From: Clostridia bacterium
GTDB lineage: Bacteria; Bacillota; Clostridia; Oscillospirales; CAG-272
DNA length: 64,000 nt
Assembly: GCA_017464805.1 (NCBI GenBank)
Contig: JAFTYE010000016.1
Span: 116,167-180,166, forward strand
Reading direction: 5' to 3'
The notes beneath the pieces were generated by a model. That model was given only the letters and a program-made list of their open reading frames with translations, had not been told where the DNA came from and made no database searches. Numbering within the stretch: position 1 is the stretch's first letter; every line of letters begins with the position of its first letter. Shown piece after piece: positions 35,596-44,384 of this stretch. The translations under genes were made by a program, and so were the position numbers.

Positions 35596-35615
35596 TCCCC
35601 ACTTTCCACCACTTT
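35596..35615 (-). promoter_or_regulatory. Tandem MraZ-box-like decamers
   Basis: On the minus strand AAAGTGGTGG and AAAGTGGGGA are adjacent with 10-base phasing, between the -10 box and the mraZ start. MraZ is known to bind GTGG/TGGG-type repeats at this spacing, so autorepression by blocking transcription is likely. Confidence 0.75.
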
Positions 35616-35621
35616 GATATT

Positions 35622-35650
35622 ATTATACCCCCTTCGAGCTTAAATTTCAA
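35622..35650 (-). promoter_or_regulatory. mraZ (division cluster) promoter
   Basis: On the minus strand TTGAAA (35650-35645), 17-base spacer, TATAAT (35627-35622). Confidence 0.82.
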
Positions 35651-35762
35651 GGGTTTTTGCAAATTTTTTAAAAAAATACTGCACAAATTTTTGTGTCGCT
35701 TTTTGTATTTTTTGCACAAAAACACTATAAAAACATCTCAAAATTGACTACAAAAAGCGGCG

Positions 35763-35801
35763 GTGGGGGAAAAGTGGGGGAAAAAACGGCCTTTTTTTGG
35801 C
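35763..35801 (+). repeat. GTGGGG repeats facing the divergent gene
   Basis: GTGGGGGAAAA occurs twice in tandem (35763-35773 and 35774-35784), and a third GTGGGG is at 35796-35801. They resemble MraZ boxes but with 11-base phasing. They lie upstream of a TATAAT at 35873-35878 that precedes the gene at 35917. The remainder of 35726-35916 is AT-rich without other recognisable signals. Confidence 0.55.
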
Positions 35802-35916
35802 CAACGTGGGGAATTTTCAAAAAGAAAAGGAAAAATTCACATCCATTCCTTTCTTTTTTGGGGGAGTTGTGCTATAATGTAGTCTAGAACTTAATATTCA
35901 AATAAGAGGACAGCCT

Positions 35917-36252
35917 ATGGCATTCTGGAAAAAGATATTCAAAAATAAGAATCCCGGCAGTGCCGCCTACCGCCGTGACCGCGCACAGGAGCTACACGGT
36001 CAGGCGATCCGCTACGTTACCGAGCGTATGGGGGACGTGGATGAGATCGTGGGGCGCGGTGGGTGCCTTTCCGTTCGGAACGGAGAGTTTCTGCTTCTGA
36101 CCTCGGGGGACATCCTTCTGCGTACCCGCGTAGAGGACTTGCAGGCAAGCTACCTCATGTCGGGGGACGGTGTGGTGTTGACCGCTCCCAATATCGAGGA
36201 AGGCGGTCGTGTCCGTTCCCTGATCGCCCATTTTGTGTATTACAGGAAGTGA
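35917..36252 (+). CDS. Small conserved-looking protein of unknown function
   Basis: 111 residues, soluble. A basic N-terminus (FWKKIFKNKNP) leads to an alpha-beta region with LSVRNGEFLLLTSGDILLRTR and a C-terminal VRSLIAHFVYYRK. I do not recognise the family. It is divergent from mraZ and followed five bases later by ispD, so it is probably co-transcribed with ispDF. A TATAAT at 35873-35878 and a GAGGA ribosome binding site support it as a real gene. Confidence 0.75.
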   Translation: MAFWKKIFKNKNPGSAAYRRDRAQELHGQAIRYVTERMGDVDEIVGRGGCLSVRNGEFLLLTSGDILLRTRVEDLQASYLMSGDGVVLTAPNIEEGGRVRSLIAHFVYYRK

Positions 36253-36257
36253 AGTGT

Positions 36258-37022
36258 ATGTCAAAAGCCACCCAACGCATTTGTCGCGTCCTCCGCATTC
36301 TGACAGGCAAAAAGAGGCCGCGTACCACCGCCATCCTTCTGGCGGGTGGGATCGGCAGCCGCATGGCACGAAGCGACAGAAAAACCAAGCAGATGCTGCT
36401 TCTTGGGGGTAAGCCCATTTTGGCACATACTGCCATTGCTTTCCAGGCCTGCTCCTATATCGACGATATCATCGTGGTCACGCGTGCGGACGAGCTTTCC
36501 GCCGTCACCGACATGATGGCGTCCTACGGCATCAAAAAATTTCGCCGTGCGGTCGTGGGGGGAGAAACGCGGCAGGAATCTGCCCTTCGCGGCTTTGAGG
36601 CGATCGATGACGCCAAATGCCGCTTTGTGGCTATTCACGATGTTGCAAGGTGTCTCATTCGACCGGAGCAGATTGCCACGGTGGTCGGGGTAGCCTACGG
36701 CACGGGTGCGGCGGCCGCTGCCTCCCGCGTGCATGATACCGTGAAGCGTGCCAATTCGCGCGGTGAGGTGATCGAGACTGTAGATCGTGAAGAGCTTTGG
36801 TATGCCCAGACTCCGCAGGTTTTTTCCGCAACACTCTACCGTGCCGCCGCTTATACCGCGTGGCAGGCAAAATTCATGGCAACTGATGACATGATGCTTT
36901 GCGAACGGATCGGTCAGACTGTCCGCCTTGTAGATTGCACGGACGAAAATTTCAAGATCACAACCGACATAGACCTTCTCCGTGCGGAGGCGGTCCTTCG
37001 GGCAAGGGAGGGGGCGACATGA
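36258..37022 (+). CDS. ispD: 2-C-methyl-D-erythritol 4-phosphate cytidylyltransferase
   Basis: Third enzyme of the MEP isoprenoid pathway; makes CDP-methylerythritol. 254 residues from the ATG at 36258. Motifs: [12 protein letters not shown] (CTP loop), Lys in [31 protein letters not shown] (usually HDxARP; here followed by Cys), and AQTPQVF. A basic N-terminal extension of about 22 residues precedes the nucleotide loop. It overlaps ispF by four bases. Confidence 0.94.
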   Translation: MSKATQRICRVLRILTGKKRPRTTAILLAGGIGSRMARSDRKTKQMLLLGGKPILAHTAIAFQACSYIDDIIVVTRADELSAVTDMMASYGIKKFRRAVVGGETRQESALRGFEAIDDAKCRFVAIHDVARCLIRPEQIATVVGVAYGTGAAAAASRVHDTVKRANSRGEVIETVDREELWYAQTPQVFSATLYRAAAYTAWQAKFMATDDMMLCERIGQTVRLVDCTDENFKITTDIDLLRAEAVLRAREGAT

Positions 37023-37495
37023 CAATGCGTATCGGACACGGCTACGATGTGCACCGCCTGGTCGAGGGTAGAGAGCTTGTTCTCGGCGGTGTTTCGATCC
37101 CCTATGAAAAGGGCCTTCTCGGACACTCGGATGCGGACGTGCTTCTGCACGCCGCCATGGATGCTGTCCTCGGCGCGCTCGGTGCGCGGGATATCGGCTA
37201 CCATTTTCCCGATACCGATGAAAAATACCGCGGCATCAGCAGCCTGCGCCTACTTGATGAGGTAGTCGCTTATATGAAAAAAGAGGGCTACTCGCTCTGC
37301 AACCTAGATGTCACCGTGATTGCCCAGCGACCCAAGCTTGCCCCCTTTATCGAAAGTATGCGGCAGAATATCGCCGCCGCCTTTTCCTGCGAAGTCGGAC
37401 GGATCAACATCAAGGGCACGACCGAGGAGAGGCTCGGCTTCACGGGGGCGGGTGAGGGAATTGCCGCCCACGCCGTCTGCCTTTTGAAAAAATAA
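37019..37495 (+). CDS. ispF: 2-C-methyl-D-erythritol 2,4-cyclodiphosphate synthase
   Basis: Cyclises CDP-methylerythritol-2-phosphate in the MEP pathway. 158 residues. Metal ligands in GYDVHRL and the [11 protein letters not shown] motif are intact, as are [13 protein letters not shown] and [17 protein letters not shown]. Coupled to ispD through an ATGA overlap; ispE, the step between them, is not in the window. A start two codons later is also possible. Confidence 0.97.
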   Translation: MTMRIGHGYDVHRLVEGRELVLGGVSIPYEKGLLGHSDADVLLHAAMDAVLGALGARDIGYHFPDTDEKYRGISSLRLLDEVVAYMKKEGYSLCNLDVTVIAQRPKLAPFIESMRQNIAAAFSCEVGRINIKGTTEERLGFTGAGEGIAAHAVCLLKK

Positions 37496-37497
37496 AA

Positions 37498-37519
37498 ATG
37501 CAGCGGTTTCCCGCTGCAT
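37498..37519 (+). terminator. Hairpin after ispF
   Basis: Stem ATGCAGCGG/CCGCTGCAT with a TTTC loop, three bases after the ispF stop. The T-run is poor, so termination may be partial. Confidence 0.6.
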
Positions 37520-37736
37520 CTTCGGTATTCTGTTTTACGGCGTACTCGTTCACGTCCCGGCTCTTATTCTCCTTGTCGTAAAACGGAATACGTATTTTCT
37601 ACCCCACCCAATATAAGATATGGCATGCCCCCCGAACGGGGAACAACAGCCACTTGCGGCCATTCGGCGAAAACCGAAAAAATGACTGTGACGGCAGATA
37701 AAAGAGTAAAAAGATGTCAAGAAAGGACATAAGATC
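37520..37736 (+). other. Structured, unassigned leader upstream of rpe
   Basis: No gene is seen in these 217 bases. A 14-base arm at 37526-37539 pairs with 37577-37590 around a 37-base loop. Downstream come a CCCC-GAAC-GGGG hairpin near 37629-37640 and a TTCGG-CGAAAA-CCGAA hairpin near 37662-37677. I cannot match it to a known riboswitch or small RNA family, and no clear promoter was found. Confidence 0.4.
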
Positions 37737-37737
37737 A

Positions 37738-38384
37738 TGATAAAAATTTCTCCTTCCATTCTCTCCTGCGATTTTTCCCGCCTTGAGGAGGAGGCAAAGG
37801 CTGTGCTTGACGCAGGTGCAGAGTATTTGCACATGGACGTCATGGACGGCATGTTCGTGCCGAACATGAGCTTTGGCTTCCCGATCATTGCCTCGCTTCG
37901 TAACAAGACGGATGCCGTGTTTGACGTGCACCTGATGATCGAAAAGCCTGAACGGTATGTGGAACGCTTTATCAAAGCGGGTGCGGACATCATCACCATC
38001 CATACTGAGGCATGTGCCTGCGTGAAAGAGGTGTTGGAAACCATTCGTGCTGCCAGAAAGAAGGCTGCCGTTTGTGTCAACCCCAAGACCCCTATCGAAT
38101 ATACATATCCCTATCTTGACCTGTGTGACATGGTGCTCGTGATGACTGTGCAGGCAGGCTACGGCGGACAGGCACTGATCCCGTATACGCTGAATAAAGT
38201 GCGGCAGCTCAAGGAAGAGCGCGAAAGACGCGGCCTGTCCTTTGAAATTGAGGTAGACGGTGGTATCAATGAAGAAACTGCTGCCGCGGCTATCGAAGCA
38301 GGTGCGGACGTGATGGTCGCAGGCTCTGCCGTCTTCGGTAAAAAGGACTATAAGCAGGCGATCAACGTTTTGAAGAACGCTTAA
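37738..38384 (+). CDS. rpe: Ribulose-phosphate 3-epimerase
   Basis: Interconverts ribulose-5-phosphate and xylulose-5-phosphate in the pentose phosphate pathway. TIM barrel of about 215 residues: ISPSILSCDFSRLEEE, the metal/catalytic HMDVMDG and FDVHLMI, and the C-terminal EVDGGIN and VAGSAVFG. The loop usually read as MSVxPGFGGQ is MTVQAGYGGQ here, a mild deviation. The start is the ATG at about 37737 with an AAAGGA ribosome binding site. Confidence 0.95.
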
Positions 38385-38420
38385 AAATAACCACCAAAAT
38401 ACAGGAAAGGAGTGACCGCC

Positions 38421-40544
38421 ATGAAGCTGATCATTGCCGAGAAACCGAGTCTTGCGCGCAATATTGCTGCCGCCCTTGGTGTCAGCTTGCGCCGCGACGG
38501 CTATCTCGAAGGCAAGGATTATATCGTCACGTGGGCATTCGGTCATCTCTTTTCTCTTGCGGATATCGAGGACTATCAGCCGGGCAGAGAAGACGGCAAA
38601 TGGTCGATGGACAACATCCCTTGTTTCCCACAGGAATTTCGTTTCTCGCTCCGTCGTGGGGAAAACAAAGCCCCTGACGCAGGGGTAGAGAAGCAGTTCG
38701 CCACTATCCGCACCCTCTGTAACCGCCCAGACATCGAGGCTATTGTCAACGCGGGGGATGCCGATCGCGAGGGGGAGATCATCGTCCGCCTCTGCATCTC
38801 GCACGCCCTCGCCGCGGAAAAGCCTCTTTTGCGCCTCTGGCTTCCCGATCAGACCCCCGAAACCATTCGTGCCGCCGCGGCCGATCTGAAGCCGGAGGAG
38901 GAGTACGAAAGCCTGGCAAACGAGGGCTTTGCCCGTACCTACATCGACTGGCTCTACGGTGTCAACCTGACGCGCTATGCCACCTTGAAAACGGGTAGTC
39001 TGCTTCGCGTCGGCCGTGTGATTGTTCCCATCGTCAAGGCTATCTACGACCGCGACATGGCGATCAAAAACTTCACCCCCGAGATCTACTACACCATTGC
39101 CAGCCGCGCGGAAACGAATGGCGAGGTGGTGGAGCTCAACAGCAAGCTTCGTTTCTCGAAGGAGCAGCAGGCACGCGCCGTCAAGGCGGCGGAGTTTTAC
39201 AATTCCGTCGGTGCCAAGGTCGTGTCCGTGAAAAACAAAAAAGACTCGCTTTCGCCCGGCAAGCTCTTTTCGCTGACCAAGCTGCAAAACCTACTTGGTA
39301 GAAAGCACAAAATGTCCATGCAGGAAAGTTTGGAGATCGTGCAACGTTTGTATGAAAAGGGCTACCTGACCTATCCCCGTACCAACTCGGAGTACCTGGC
39401 AACGGCCGAGAAGGGTAAGATGAAGGATATCCTTGCCAATATCGCCAAGCTCGGTTATCCCGTGGCACTGAAGGAAAGCAAAACCATCTTCGACGACAGC
39501 AAGATCGAATCTCACTCCGCCCTCACCCCTACTTATCACATCCCTGACAAAAAGCAGCTTGACGAAAAAGAGGCTCTCGTTTATTCGACGGTCTTTCGCC
39601 GCTTCGTGGCGGTCTTCTGCTCTGAGCCCTGCGTTTGTGTGAAATCCGAGATCAAGATCGCGGTGGACAAGTGGGAAGAATTTACACTTCGCGGCACGGT
39701 GATCCTTGAAAAGGGATGGATGAAATACGACGATGCCACCACCAAGGACAAGGTGCTTCCGAAGCTGGAAAAAGGGGACGAGGTCAACGTGGACTTCAAG
39801 CCCGTGGAAAAGGAAACCACGCCCCCGCGTCACTATACCATCGAAACGCTCAACAACTACCTCAAAAACCCCTTTAAGGAAGACAAGGCGGCCGCTACCG
39901 AAAATGCAAAGGGACAGGGGGAGGACACCCCCGAAAACGATGCCGAGGATTATCGCGCGATTTTTGAAGGACTTGAACTCGGTACCGAGGCCACACGAAC
40001 GGGCATCATTGACAATGCCAGAAAAAGCAAATACATCCAGCTCGAAAAGGACGTCTACACCATCCTGCCGGGCGGTATTTTCCTCATCGAGTCGCTTTTG
40101 CGCTTGCACATCAGCATGGATAAATACAAAACTTCCGAGCTTGGTCAGGCATTAAAAAAAGTTTACCGACAGGAAATGACGGTCGGCGACAGTGTGGCTC
40201 TTGCAGAGCAGGAGATCCGCGCCGTCTTTGAACGTACCTCCGCCACAGCGGAAGCGGACGACGACATCGGCCTGTTCGGCGAGGAAGTCGGCACCTGCCC
40301 CTTGTGTGGTGGCACGGTACGCCGTACCACCTTCGGTTACGGTTGTTCAAACTACAAGGAAAACGGATGCCGCTTCTCGGTCAATATGACCATTTGCGGC
40401 CGCGTTATTACACCCGCTAGCGTGCGCCGTTTGCTCGCGGAAGGAATAACGCAAAAGATCACGGGCTTTGTTGGAAAAAGCGGCAAGGCGTTTGACGCCT
40501 CGTTGCGCTTGCAGGATGGCCGTGCAGTATTCGATTTTTCGTAA
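38421..40544 (+). CDS. topB: DNA topoisomerase III (type IA)
   Basis: Single-strand passage enzyme that removes negative supercoils and decatenates. 707 residues from the ATG at 38421 (GGAAAGGAG upstream; an in-frame GTG nine bases earlier is less likely). TOPRIM domain: EKPSLARNIA and DADREGE (113-119). Catalytic Tyr317 lies in YLTYPRTNSEYL. The C-terminus has one zinc-ribbon-like CPLCGG...CSNYKENGC module. The TopB rather than TopA assignment rests on length and the N-terminal EKPS start. It may serve chromosome or element decatenation; neighbours are unrelated. Confidence 0.93.
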   Translation: MKLIIAEKPSLARNIAAALGVSLRRDGYLEGKDYIVTWAFGHLFSLADIEDYQPGREDGKWSMDNIPCFPQEFRFSLRRGENKAPDAGVEKQFATIRTLCNRPDIEAIVNAGDADREGEIIVRLCISHALAAEKPLLRLWLPDQTPETIRAAAADLKPEEEYESLANEGFARTYIDWLYGVNLTRYATLKTGSLLRVGRVIVPIVKAIYDRDMAIKNFTPEIYYTIASRAETNGEVVELNSKLRFSKEQQARAVKAAEFYNSVGAKVVSVKNKKDSLSPGKLFSLTKLQNLLGRKHKMSMQESLEIVQRLYEKGYLTYPRTNSEYLATAEKGKMKDILANIAKLGYPVALKESKTIFDDSKIESHSALTPTYHIPDKKQLDEKEALVYSTVFRRFVAVFCSEPCVCVKSEIKIAVDKWEEFTLRGTVILEKGWMKYDDATTKDKVLPKLEKGDEVNVDFKPVEKETTPPRHYTIETLNNYLKNPFKEDKAAATENAKGQGEDTPENDAEDYRAIFEGLELGTEATRTGIIDNARKSKYIQLEKDVYTILPGGIFLIESLLRLHISMDKYKTSELGQALKKVYRQEMTVGDSVALAEQEIRAVFERTSATAEADDDIGLFGEEVGTCPLCGGTVRRTTFGYGCSNYKENGCRFSVNMTICGRVITPASVRRLLAEGITQKITGFVGKSGKAFDASLRLQDGRAVFDFS

Positions 40545-40571
40545 CGCTTTTGTAAACAATCCGTCCGCCCT

Positions 40572-40600
40572 TTGACTTTTTCGCGGTACGGTGCTATACT
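40572..40600 (+). promoter_or_regulatory. Promoter of the G3E GTPase pair
   Basis: TTGACT (40572-40577), 17-base spacer, TATACT (40595-40600). No convincing Zur-type inverted repeat was found around it. Confidence 0.75.
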
Positions 40601-40633
40601 TTTTTTGAAATATTTAGACAAGGAAGTGCTCTC

Positions 40634-41821
40634 ATGACCAAAATTGATATCATCTCCGGCTTTCTCGGTGCCGGAAAGACCACTCTCATCAAAAAAATGA
40701 TCGCCGAGGCATACGTCGGCGAAAAGCTGGTGCTCATCGAAAATGAGTTCGGCGAGATCGGTATTGACGGCGGATTCCTCCGCGACAGCGGTATCCAGAT
40801 CAACGAAATGAACTCCGGTTGCATCTGTTGCAGTCTGGTCGGCGACTTCAGCCGCGCGCTTGCTGAAGTACTGGAAACCTACCACCCCGACCGCGTTCTG
40901 ATCGAGCCATCGGGTGTGGGCAAACTCAGCGACGTGATCCGTGCCGCCGAGGGCGTAGAAGCTGGGGATGCCGCACTGTCTTCCTTTGTGACCGTCGTGG
41001 ATGCGAAAAAATGCAAAATGTACCTCAAAAACTTCGGAGAATTTTTCTGCGACCAGGTCGAGCATGCAGGTACGATCGTACTCAGCCATACCGACGGTAT
41101 GAGCGATGAAAAACTTGCTGCCTGCGTGGCCTTGCTTCGTGAGCATAACGCAATGGCCACCATCGTGACCACTCCTTGGGGCGAGATCGACGGCAAGCAG
41201 ATCCTTGCCGCCATTGAGAAAACCGATTCGCTGGCAGTGGAGCTTGACCGCTTGCACAAAGAGGTCGAGCATCATCACCATGACCACCATCATGATGAAG
41301 AATGTGGCTGTCATGACCACCACGATCATGATCACCATCATCACGATCATGACGATGACCATGACCATCATGAGCATGAAGAGCATTGTACCTGCGGTTG
41401 CCATGACCATGACCATGATCATGACCACCACCATTATGATCATGAGCACGAGCATCATCATGACCATGATTATCACCATCAAGAGCGCGACGAGCACTGC
41501 ACCTGCGGCTGTCACGATCACGACCACCACCACCATCACCATGCCGACGAGGTGTTTTCCAGCTTTGGCACGGAAACCGCGCGTCGTTATAGCGCCGCCG
41601 CTATCAAGGAAGCTCTCGAGGCGTTTGCAAACGGCACGGAATACGGCATGATTCTGCGCGCCAAGGGCATTGTGGCAGGGGAGGACGGACAGTGGATCCA
41701 CTTTGATTATGTTCCGGGTGAGCCCGATGTACGAAGCGGCTCGGCCGACGTGACGGGGCGCATCTGTGTTATTGGCGCTGAGCTGGATAAAGAAAAGATC
41801 GCACACCTGTTTGGCGTGTAA
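40634..41821 (+). CDS. G3E-family GTPase, zinc-chaperone-like, with a very long His-rich loop
   Basis: CobW/ZNG1-type metallochaperone GTPase of 395 residues. Walker A GFLGAGKTT (9-17), the metal motif GCICC (62-66), IEPSGVG, then a His/Asp loop at about residues 212-303 with around 45 histidines and three Cys-Gly-Cys clusters (ECGC, CTCGC, CTCGC), and a C-terminal CobW domain (FSSFGTETARRYS onward). The family delivers metal, usually zinc, to client enzymes with GTP hydrolysis. The loop would buffer Zn or another transition metal. Followed nine bases later by a second G3E-like gene. Zinc is inferred; Ni or Co cannot be excluded. Confidence 0.9.
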   Translation: MTKIDIISGFLGAGKTTLIKKMIAEAYVGEKLVLIENEFGEIGIDGGFLRDSGIQINEMNSGCICCSLVGDFSRALAEVLETYHPDRVLIEPSGVGKLSDVIRAAEGVEAGDAALSSFVTVVDAKKCKMYLKNFGEFFCDQVEHAGTIVLSHTDGMSDEKLAACVALLREHNAMATIVTTPWGEIDGKQILAAIEKTDSLAVELDRLHKEVEHHHHDHHHDEECGCHDHHDHDHHHHDHDDDHDHHEHEEHCTCGCHDHDHDHDHHHYDHEHEHHHDHDYHHQERDEHCTCGCHDHDHHHHHHADEVFSSFGTETARRYSAAAIKEALEAFANGTEYGMILRAKGIVAGEDGQWIHFDYVPGEPDVRSGSADVTGRICVIGAELDKEKIAHLFGV

Positions 41822-41830
41822 GGAGTAAAA

Positions 41831-42781
41831 ATGGACGTAGCGGTATACTTATTTACGGGCTTTCTTGAGGCAGGGAAGACTACCCTTATTCAGGAAACGC
41901 TTGAGGATGAGAGTTTCAATTCGGGTGAGCCCACGCTCGTGCTTTCCTGCGAAGAGGGCATCGAGGAATTGGACTTTTCTTCCTTTGCAAAAAGCAACGT
42001 TTTCTTTGAATCCATCGATACCATCTCGCGTTTGAACCCCGACAAGCTCTTCGCTTTGCAGAGAAAATACAAAGCAGATCGCATTTTGGTCGAATATAAC
42101 GGTATGTGGATGAACGAGGATTTTTATCGCGCCATGCCGGACAATTGGTTCATCTATCAGGAGATCATGCTGGCGGACGCGAACACCTTTGTCAACTACA
42201 ACACCAACATGCGGTCCCTCACGGTCAGCAAAATGACGAATGCGGAGATGATCGTTTTCAACCGCTTTGATGCCAATACCGTCGACCGCATGGAGCTACA
42301 CAAGATCGTGCGCGGCATTAGTCGCCGTGCAAACATTGCCTATGAATATGAGGATCACGAGATCAAATACGACGATATCGAGGATCCGCTGCCCTTCGAC
42401 CTGGAGGCTCCCGTCGTGGAGATCGCCAATCGCGACTATGCGATCTGGTACCGCGATATGTCGGAGGATATGGAAAAATATAAGGGAAAGACCATCCGCC
42501 TGACGGGCATGGTCGCGCGTGACCCCAAGCTCACGTCCGATGCTTTTGTAATCGGGCGGCACGTGATGACCTGCTGTGCGGACGATATTACCTTCTGTGG
42601 CCTGATCTGCACGCAAAAAGGGAAGTGTGACCTGCAAAGCAAGGACTGGGTTACCGTAACCGCCAAGATGGACGTAGCGTTCCATAAGCTCTACGGCTCC
42701 AGGGGGCCGATTTTTAAGGTAGAATCCTGCACAGCCGCCGAGCCCCTCTCTCGTGAGGAGCAGGTAGCATCCTTCTATTAA
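41831..42781 (+). CDS. Degenerate G3E GTPase fused to a DUF1980/TIGR03943-like C-terminal domain
   Basis: 316 residues. The N-terminal half begins LFTGFLEAGKTTLIQ, a G3E P-loop with Glu for the usual Gly, but has no GCICC metal motif. It keeps VFNRFD, the likely NKxD-type guanine motif. The C-terminal half, from about residue 190 (YKGKTIRLTGMVARDP...RHVMTCCADDITFCGLIC), resembles the OB-like DUF1980 domain found in YcgQ/TIGR03943 proteins, which in B. subtilis are zinc-regulated partners of the permease YcgR. The fusion suggests a metal-handling partner of the upstream GTPase. No permease gene is adjacent. Confidence 0.8.
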   Translation: MDVAVYLFTGFLEAGKTTLIQETLEDESFNSGEPTLVLSCEEGIEELDFSSFAKSNVFFESIDTISRLNPDKLFALQRKYKADRILVEYNGMWMNEDFYRAMPDNWFIYQEIMLADANTFVNYNTNMRSLTVSKMTNAEMIVFNRFDANTVDRMELHKIVRGISRRANIAYEYEDHEIKYDDIEDPLPFDLEAPVVEIANRDYAIWYRDMSEDMEKYKGKTIRLTGMVARDPKLTSDAFVIGRHVMTCCADDITFCGLICTQKGKCDLQSKDWVTVTAKMDVAFHKLYGSRGPIFKVESCTAAEPLSREEQVASFY

Positions 42782-42791
42782 GGAGAGGTTC

Positions 42792-43319
42792 ATGACTGAT
42801 AATTATTTTGAATATGCGGTGGATGCAAAGCCGAGCGGAAAAAATCTTTTGTTTCGGATTCTTTTGATTATCAGCTACGCTTTGTTTGCTGCCTTGTTTT
42901 TTGTCGTGTTTTATGCTATTCATATTCCGCATCTGATCGCACTTCTCCCGTTCTCGCTTGTGATCTTCGTCATGATCACCTGGCGATACGTTTCCTGCAC
43001 CTACGAATATATCATTGCCGTCGGGGAGATATCCTTCGCAAGGATCTATTCTAATAAGCTTCGCAAGGAGATTTTGCGCCTCCATATCCGCGACCTTCGA
43101 TGCGTGATGCCGGAAGAGCCCAACACCAACATGGGCCGCTATGCAAGGGTCTACGATTTCCGCAGTGCTCCTACCACCCCCGACTCCTATTGTCTTGTGT
43201 TTGTCGATGGGAGAGAAAAGGAGTGTCTTGTGTATTTCGAGGCAACGAATAAGGCACTGAAACTCCTCTCCATGTATAATCCGTCCGCAGTTTCCACTCA
43301 CAAGAAAACTCGATATTAG
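42792..43319 (+). CDS. Two-TM membrane protein of unknown function
   Basis: 175 residues. Two adjacent membrane segments (about 20-43 and 46-65) are followed by a soluble C-terminal domain with WRYVSCTYEYIIAVGEISFARIYSNKLRKEIL and a Cys-containing LRCVMPEE. I do not recognise a named function; similar short proteins occur widely in Clostridia. It is 10 bases after the degenerate G3E gene with a GGAGAGG ribosome binding site, so it likely belongs to that transcription unit. A metal link is only contextual. Confidence 0.75.
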   Translation: MTDNYFEYAVDAKPSGKNLLFRILLIISYALFAALFFVVFYAIHIPHLIALLPFSLVIFVMITWRYVSCTYEYIIAVGEISFARIYSNKLRKEILRLHIRDLRCVMPEEPNTNMGRYARVYDFRSAPTTPDSYCLVFVDGREKECLVYFEATNKALKLLSMYNPSAVSTHKKTRY

Positions 43320-43323
43320 CAAG

Positions 43324-43358
43324 AAAAAATGCGGCAGGTACAACCTGCCGCATTTTTT
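43324..43358. terminator. Bidirectional terminator
   Basis: Arms 43324-43339 and 43343-43358 form a 16-bp stem with A-runs and T-runs on either side. It serves the plus-strand G3E operon and the convergent S1-domain gene, whose stop overlaps it. Confidence 0.95.
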
Positions 43359-44292
43359 AATTATCAAATTTTGTTTCCACCAGTTTCTTCGCACATGCGG
43401 GTGAGTATCGCCAATAAGACAGATGAGCCGTGCTTTTAGGGTCGATGAAATAGTGCAGGGGGATCTTCTCGCCGCCACCTGCGTGCGTGTCGATGATGAC
43501 CAGCTTTACCTTCATTTTTTCAGGTAAGATGTTTTTGATGTACACGGCGGCATGGCTACCCACTTCGATCCCGTCCTTGCGCTCTGCAAGCCCCGCGAGA
43601 TTTGGTGCCAGCTCGATAAAAATGCCGTAGCTTTCGATGCTCCGTACCACGCCCGCTACCGTCTGCCCGACGGAAAACAGGGCGGCGTTTTCCTCCCACG
43701 TGCCGAGTAGCTCCCGTTGTGTTACGTAAATTCTTCCCGTTCCGTCAATACTCTTAACGGCAACGAAGATACGATCTCCCGGGGAAAAACGGTCGCGCGG
43801 GTGTGCGATGCGGGAGACCGAGATTGCGTCGATCGAAAGCAGGGAAATGATGCCGCATCCCACGTCCACAAATGCTCCGAACGGCTCCAGGTGGGTCACC
43901 TTTGCCGCCAAAACATCCCCCGGAGCTAGGGTGTCGATAAAGGCATAGCGACATTCCGCCTGTGCCGCCTTGCGGGAGAGAATGGCACATATATTGCCCC
44001 GTTCATCACGGCGAAACCCGACTACCTTGAAGCAGGTGGGCTTGCCTACCCGCGTTAGGATGGCAATGTCCTTTGTTTCCTCTCCGCCTTCATTGTGCTG
44101 GACTTCCGTGCGCGGCATGATTCCGTGTACGCCGAACAGATCGAAATGCAGCGTAAAATCCCCGTCACACAAAAGGGCGGTGGATTCGAGGATCTTGCCT
44201 TTTTCCTGCGCCCTTTCCAGCCCTGCAAGCGAAGAAAGAAATTCGTGGTTTTCGGTACCGGCGATCCGATACCCCTCCGGCTTGTATGTCAT
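43357..44292 (-). CDS. S1 RNA-binding-domain protein
   Basis: 311 residues with three S1-like beta-barrel stretches: residues about 33-105 (degenerate), 123-192 (PGDVLAAKVTHLEPFGAFVDVGCG, the most canonical) and 205-265 (VGQTVAGVVRSIESYGIFIELAPN). This resembles shortened clostridial S1-type proteins rather than full ribosomal protein S1, which usually has four to six repeats. Role in translation or RNA binding is inferred from the domain. Single gene; no clear promoter recognised in the 120 bases upstream. Confidence 0.85.
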   Translation of the reverse strand: MTYKPEGYRIAGTENHEFLSSLAGLERAQEKGKILESTALLCDGDFTLHFDLFGVHGIMPRTEVQHNEGGEETKDIAILTRVGKPTCFKVVGFRRDERGNICAILSRKAAQAECRYAFIDTLAPGDVLAAKVTHLEPFGAFVDVGCGIISLLSIDAISVSRIAHPRDRFSPGDRIFVAVKSIDGTGRIYVTQRELLGTWEENAALFSVGQTVAGVVRSIESYGIFIELAPNLAGLAERKDGIEVGSHAAVYIKNILPEKMKVKLVIIDTHAGGGEKIPLHYFIDPKSTAHLSYWRYSPACAKKLVETKFDN

Positions 44293-44384
44293 CTCTTTTT
44301 TTCCTCGTTTTCCTCGTATTCTTGATAATTTACTATATGAGGATTTGGAGAAAAGTATGAACGGAATTGCAGATCGCCCGAAAG

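Noticed and set aside
37599-39287. 562-codon minus-strand frame opposite rpe and topB
   Set aside because: Covers two well-identified plus-strand genes and shows no domain pattern; a shadow of codon bias.
41262-41545. CAT/GAC-rich stretch that looks like a microsatellite
   Set aside because: It stays in frame inside the GTPase gene and encodes the His/Asp loop; treated as coding.
40352-41806. 484-codon minus-strand frame with a Met/Val-rich, membrane-like stretch
   Set aside because: The hydrophobic run is the reverse complement of the His codons in the G3E GTPase, not a real membrane protein.
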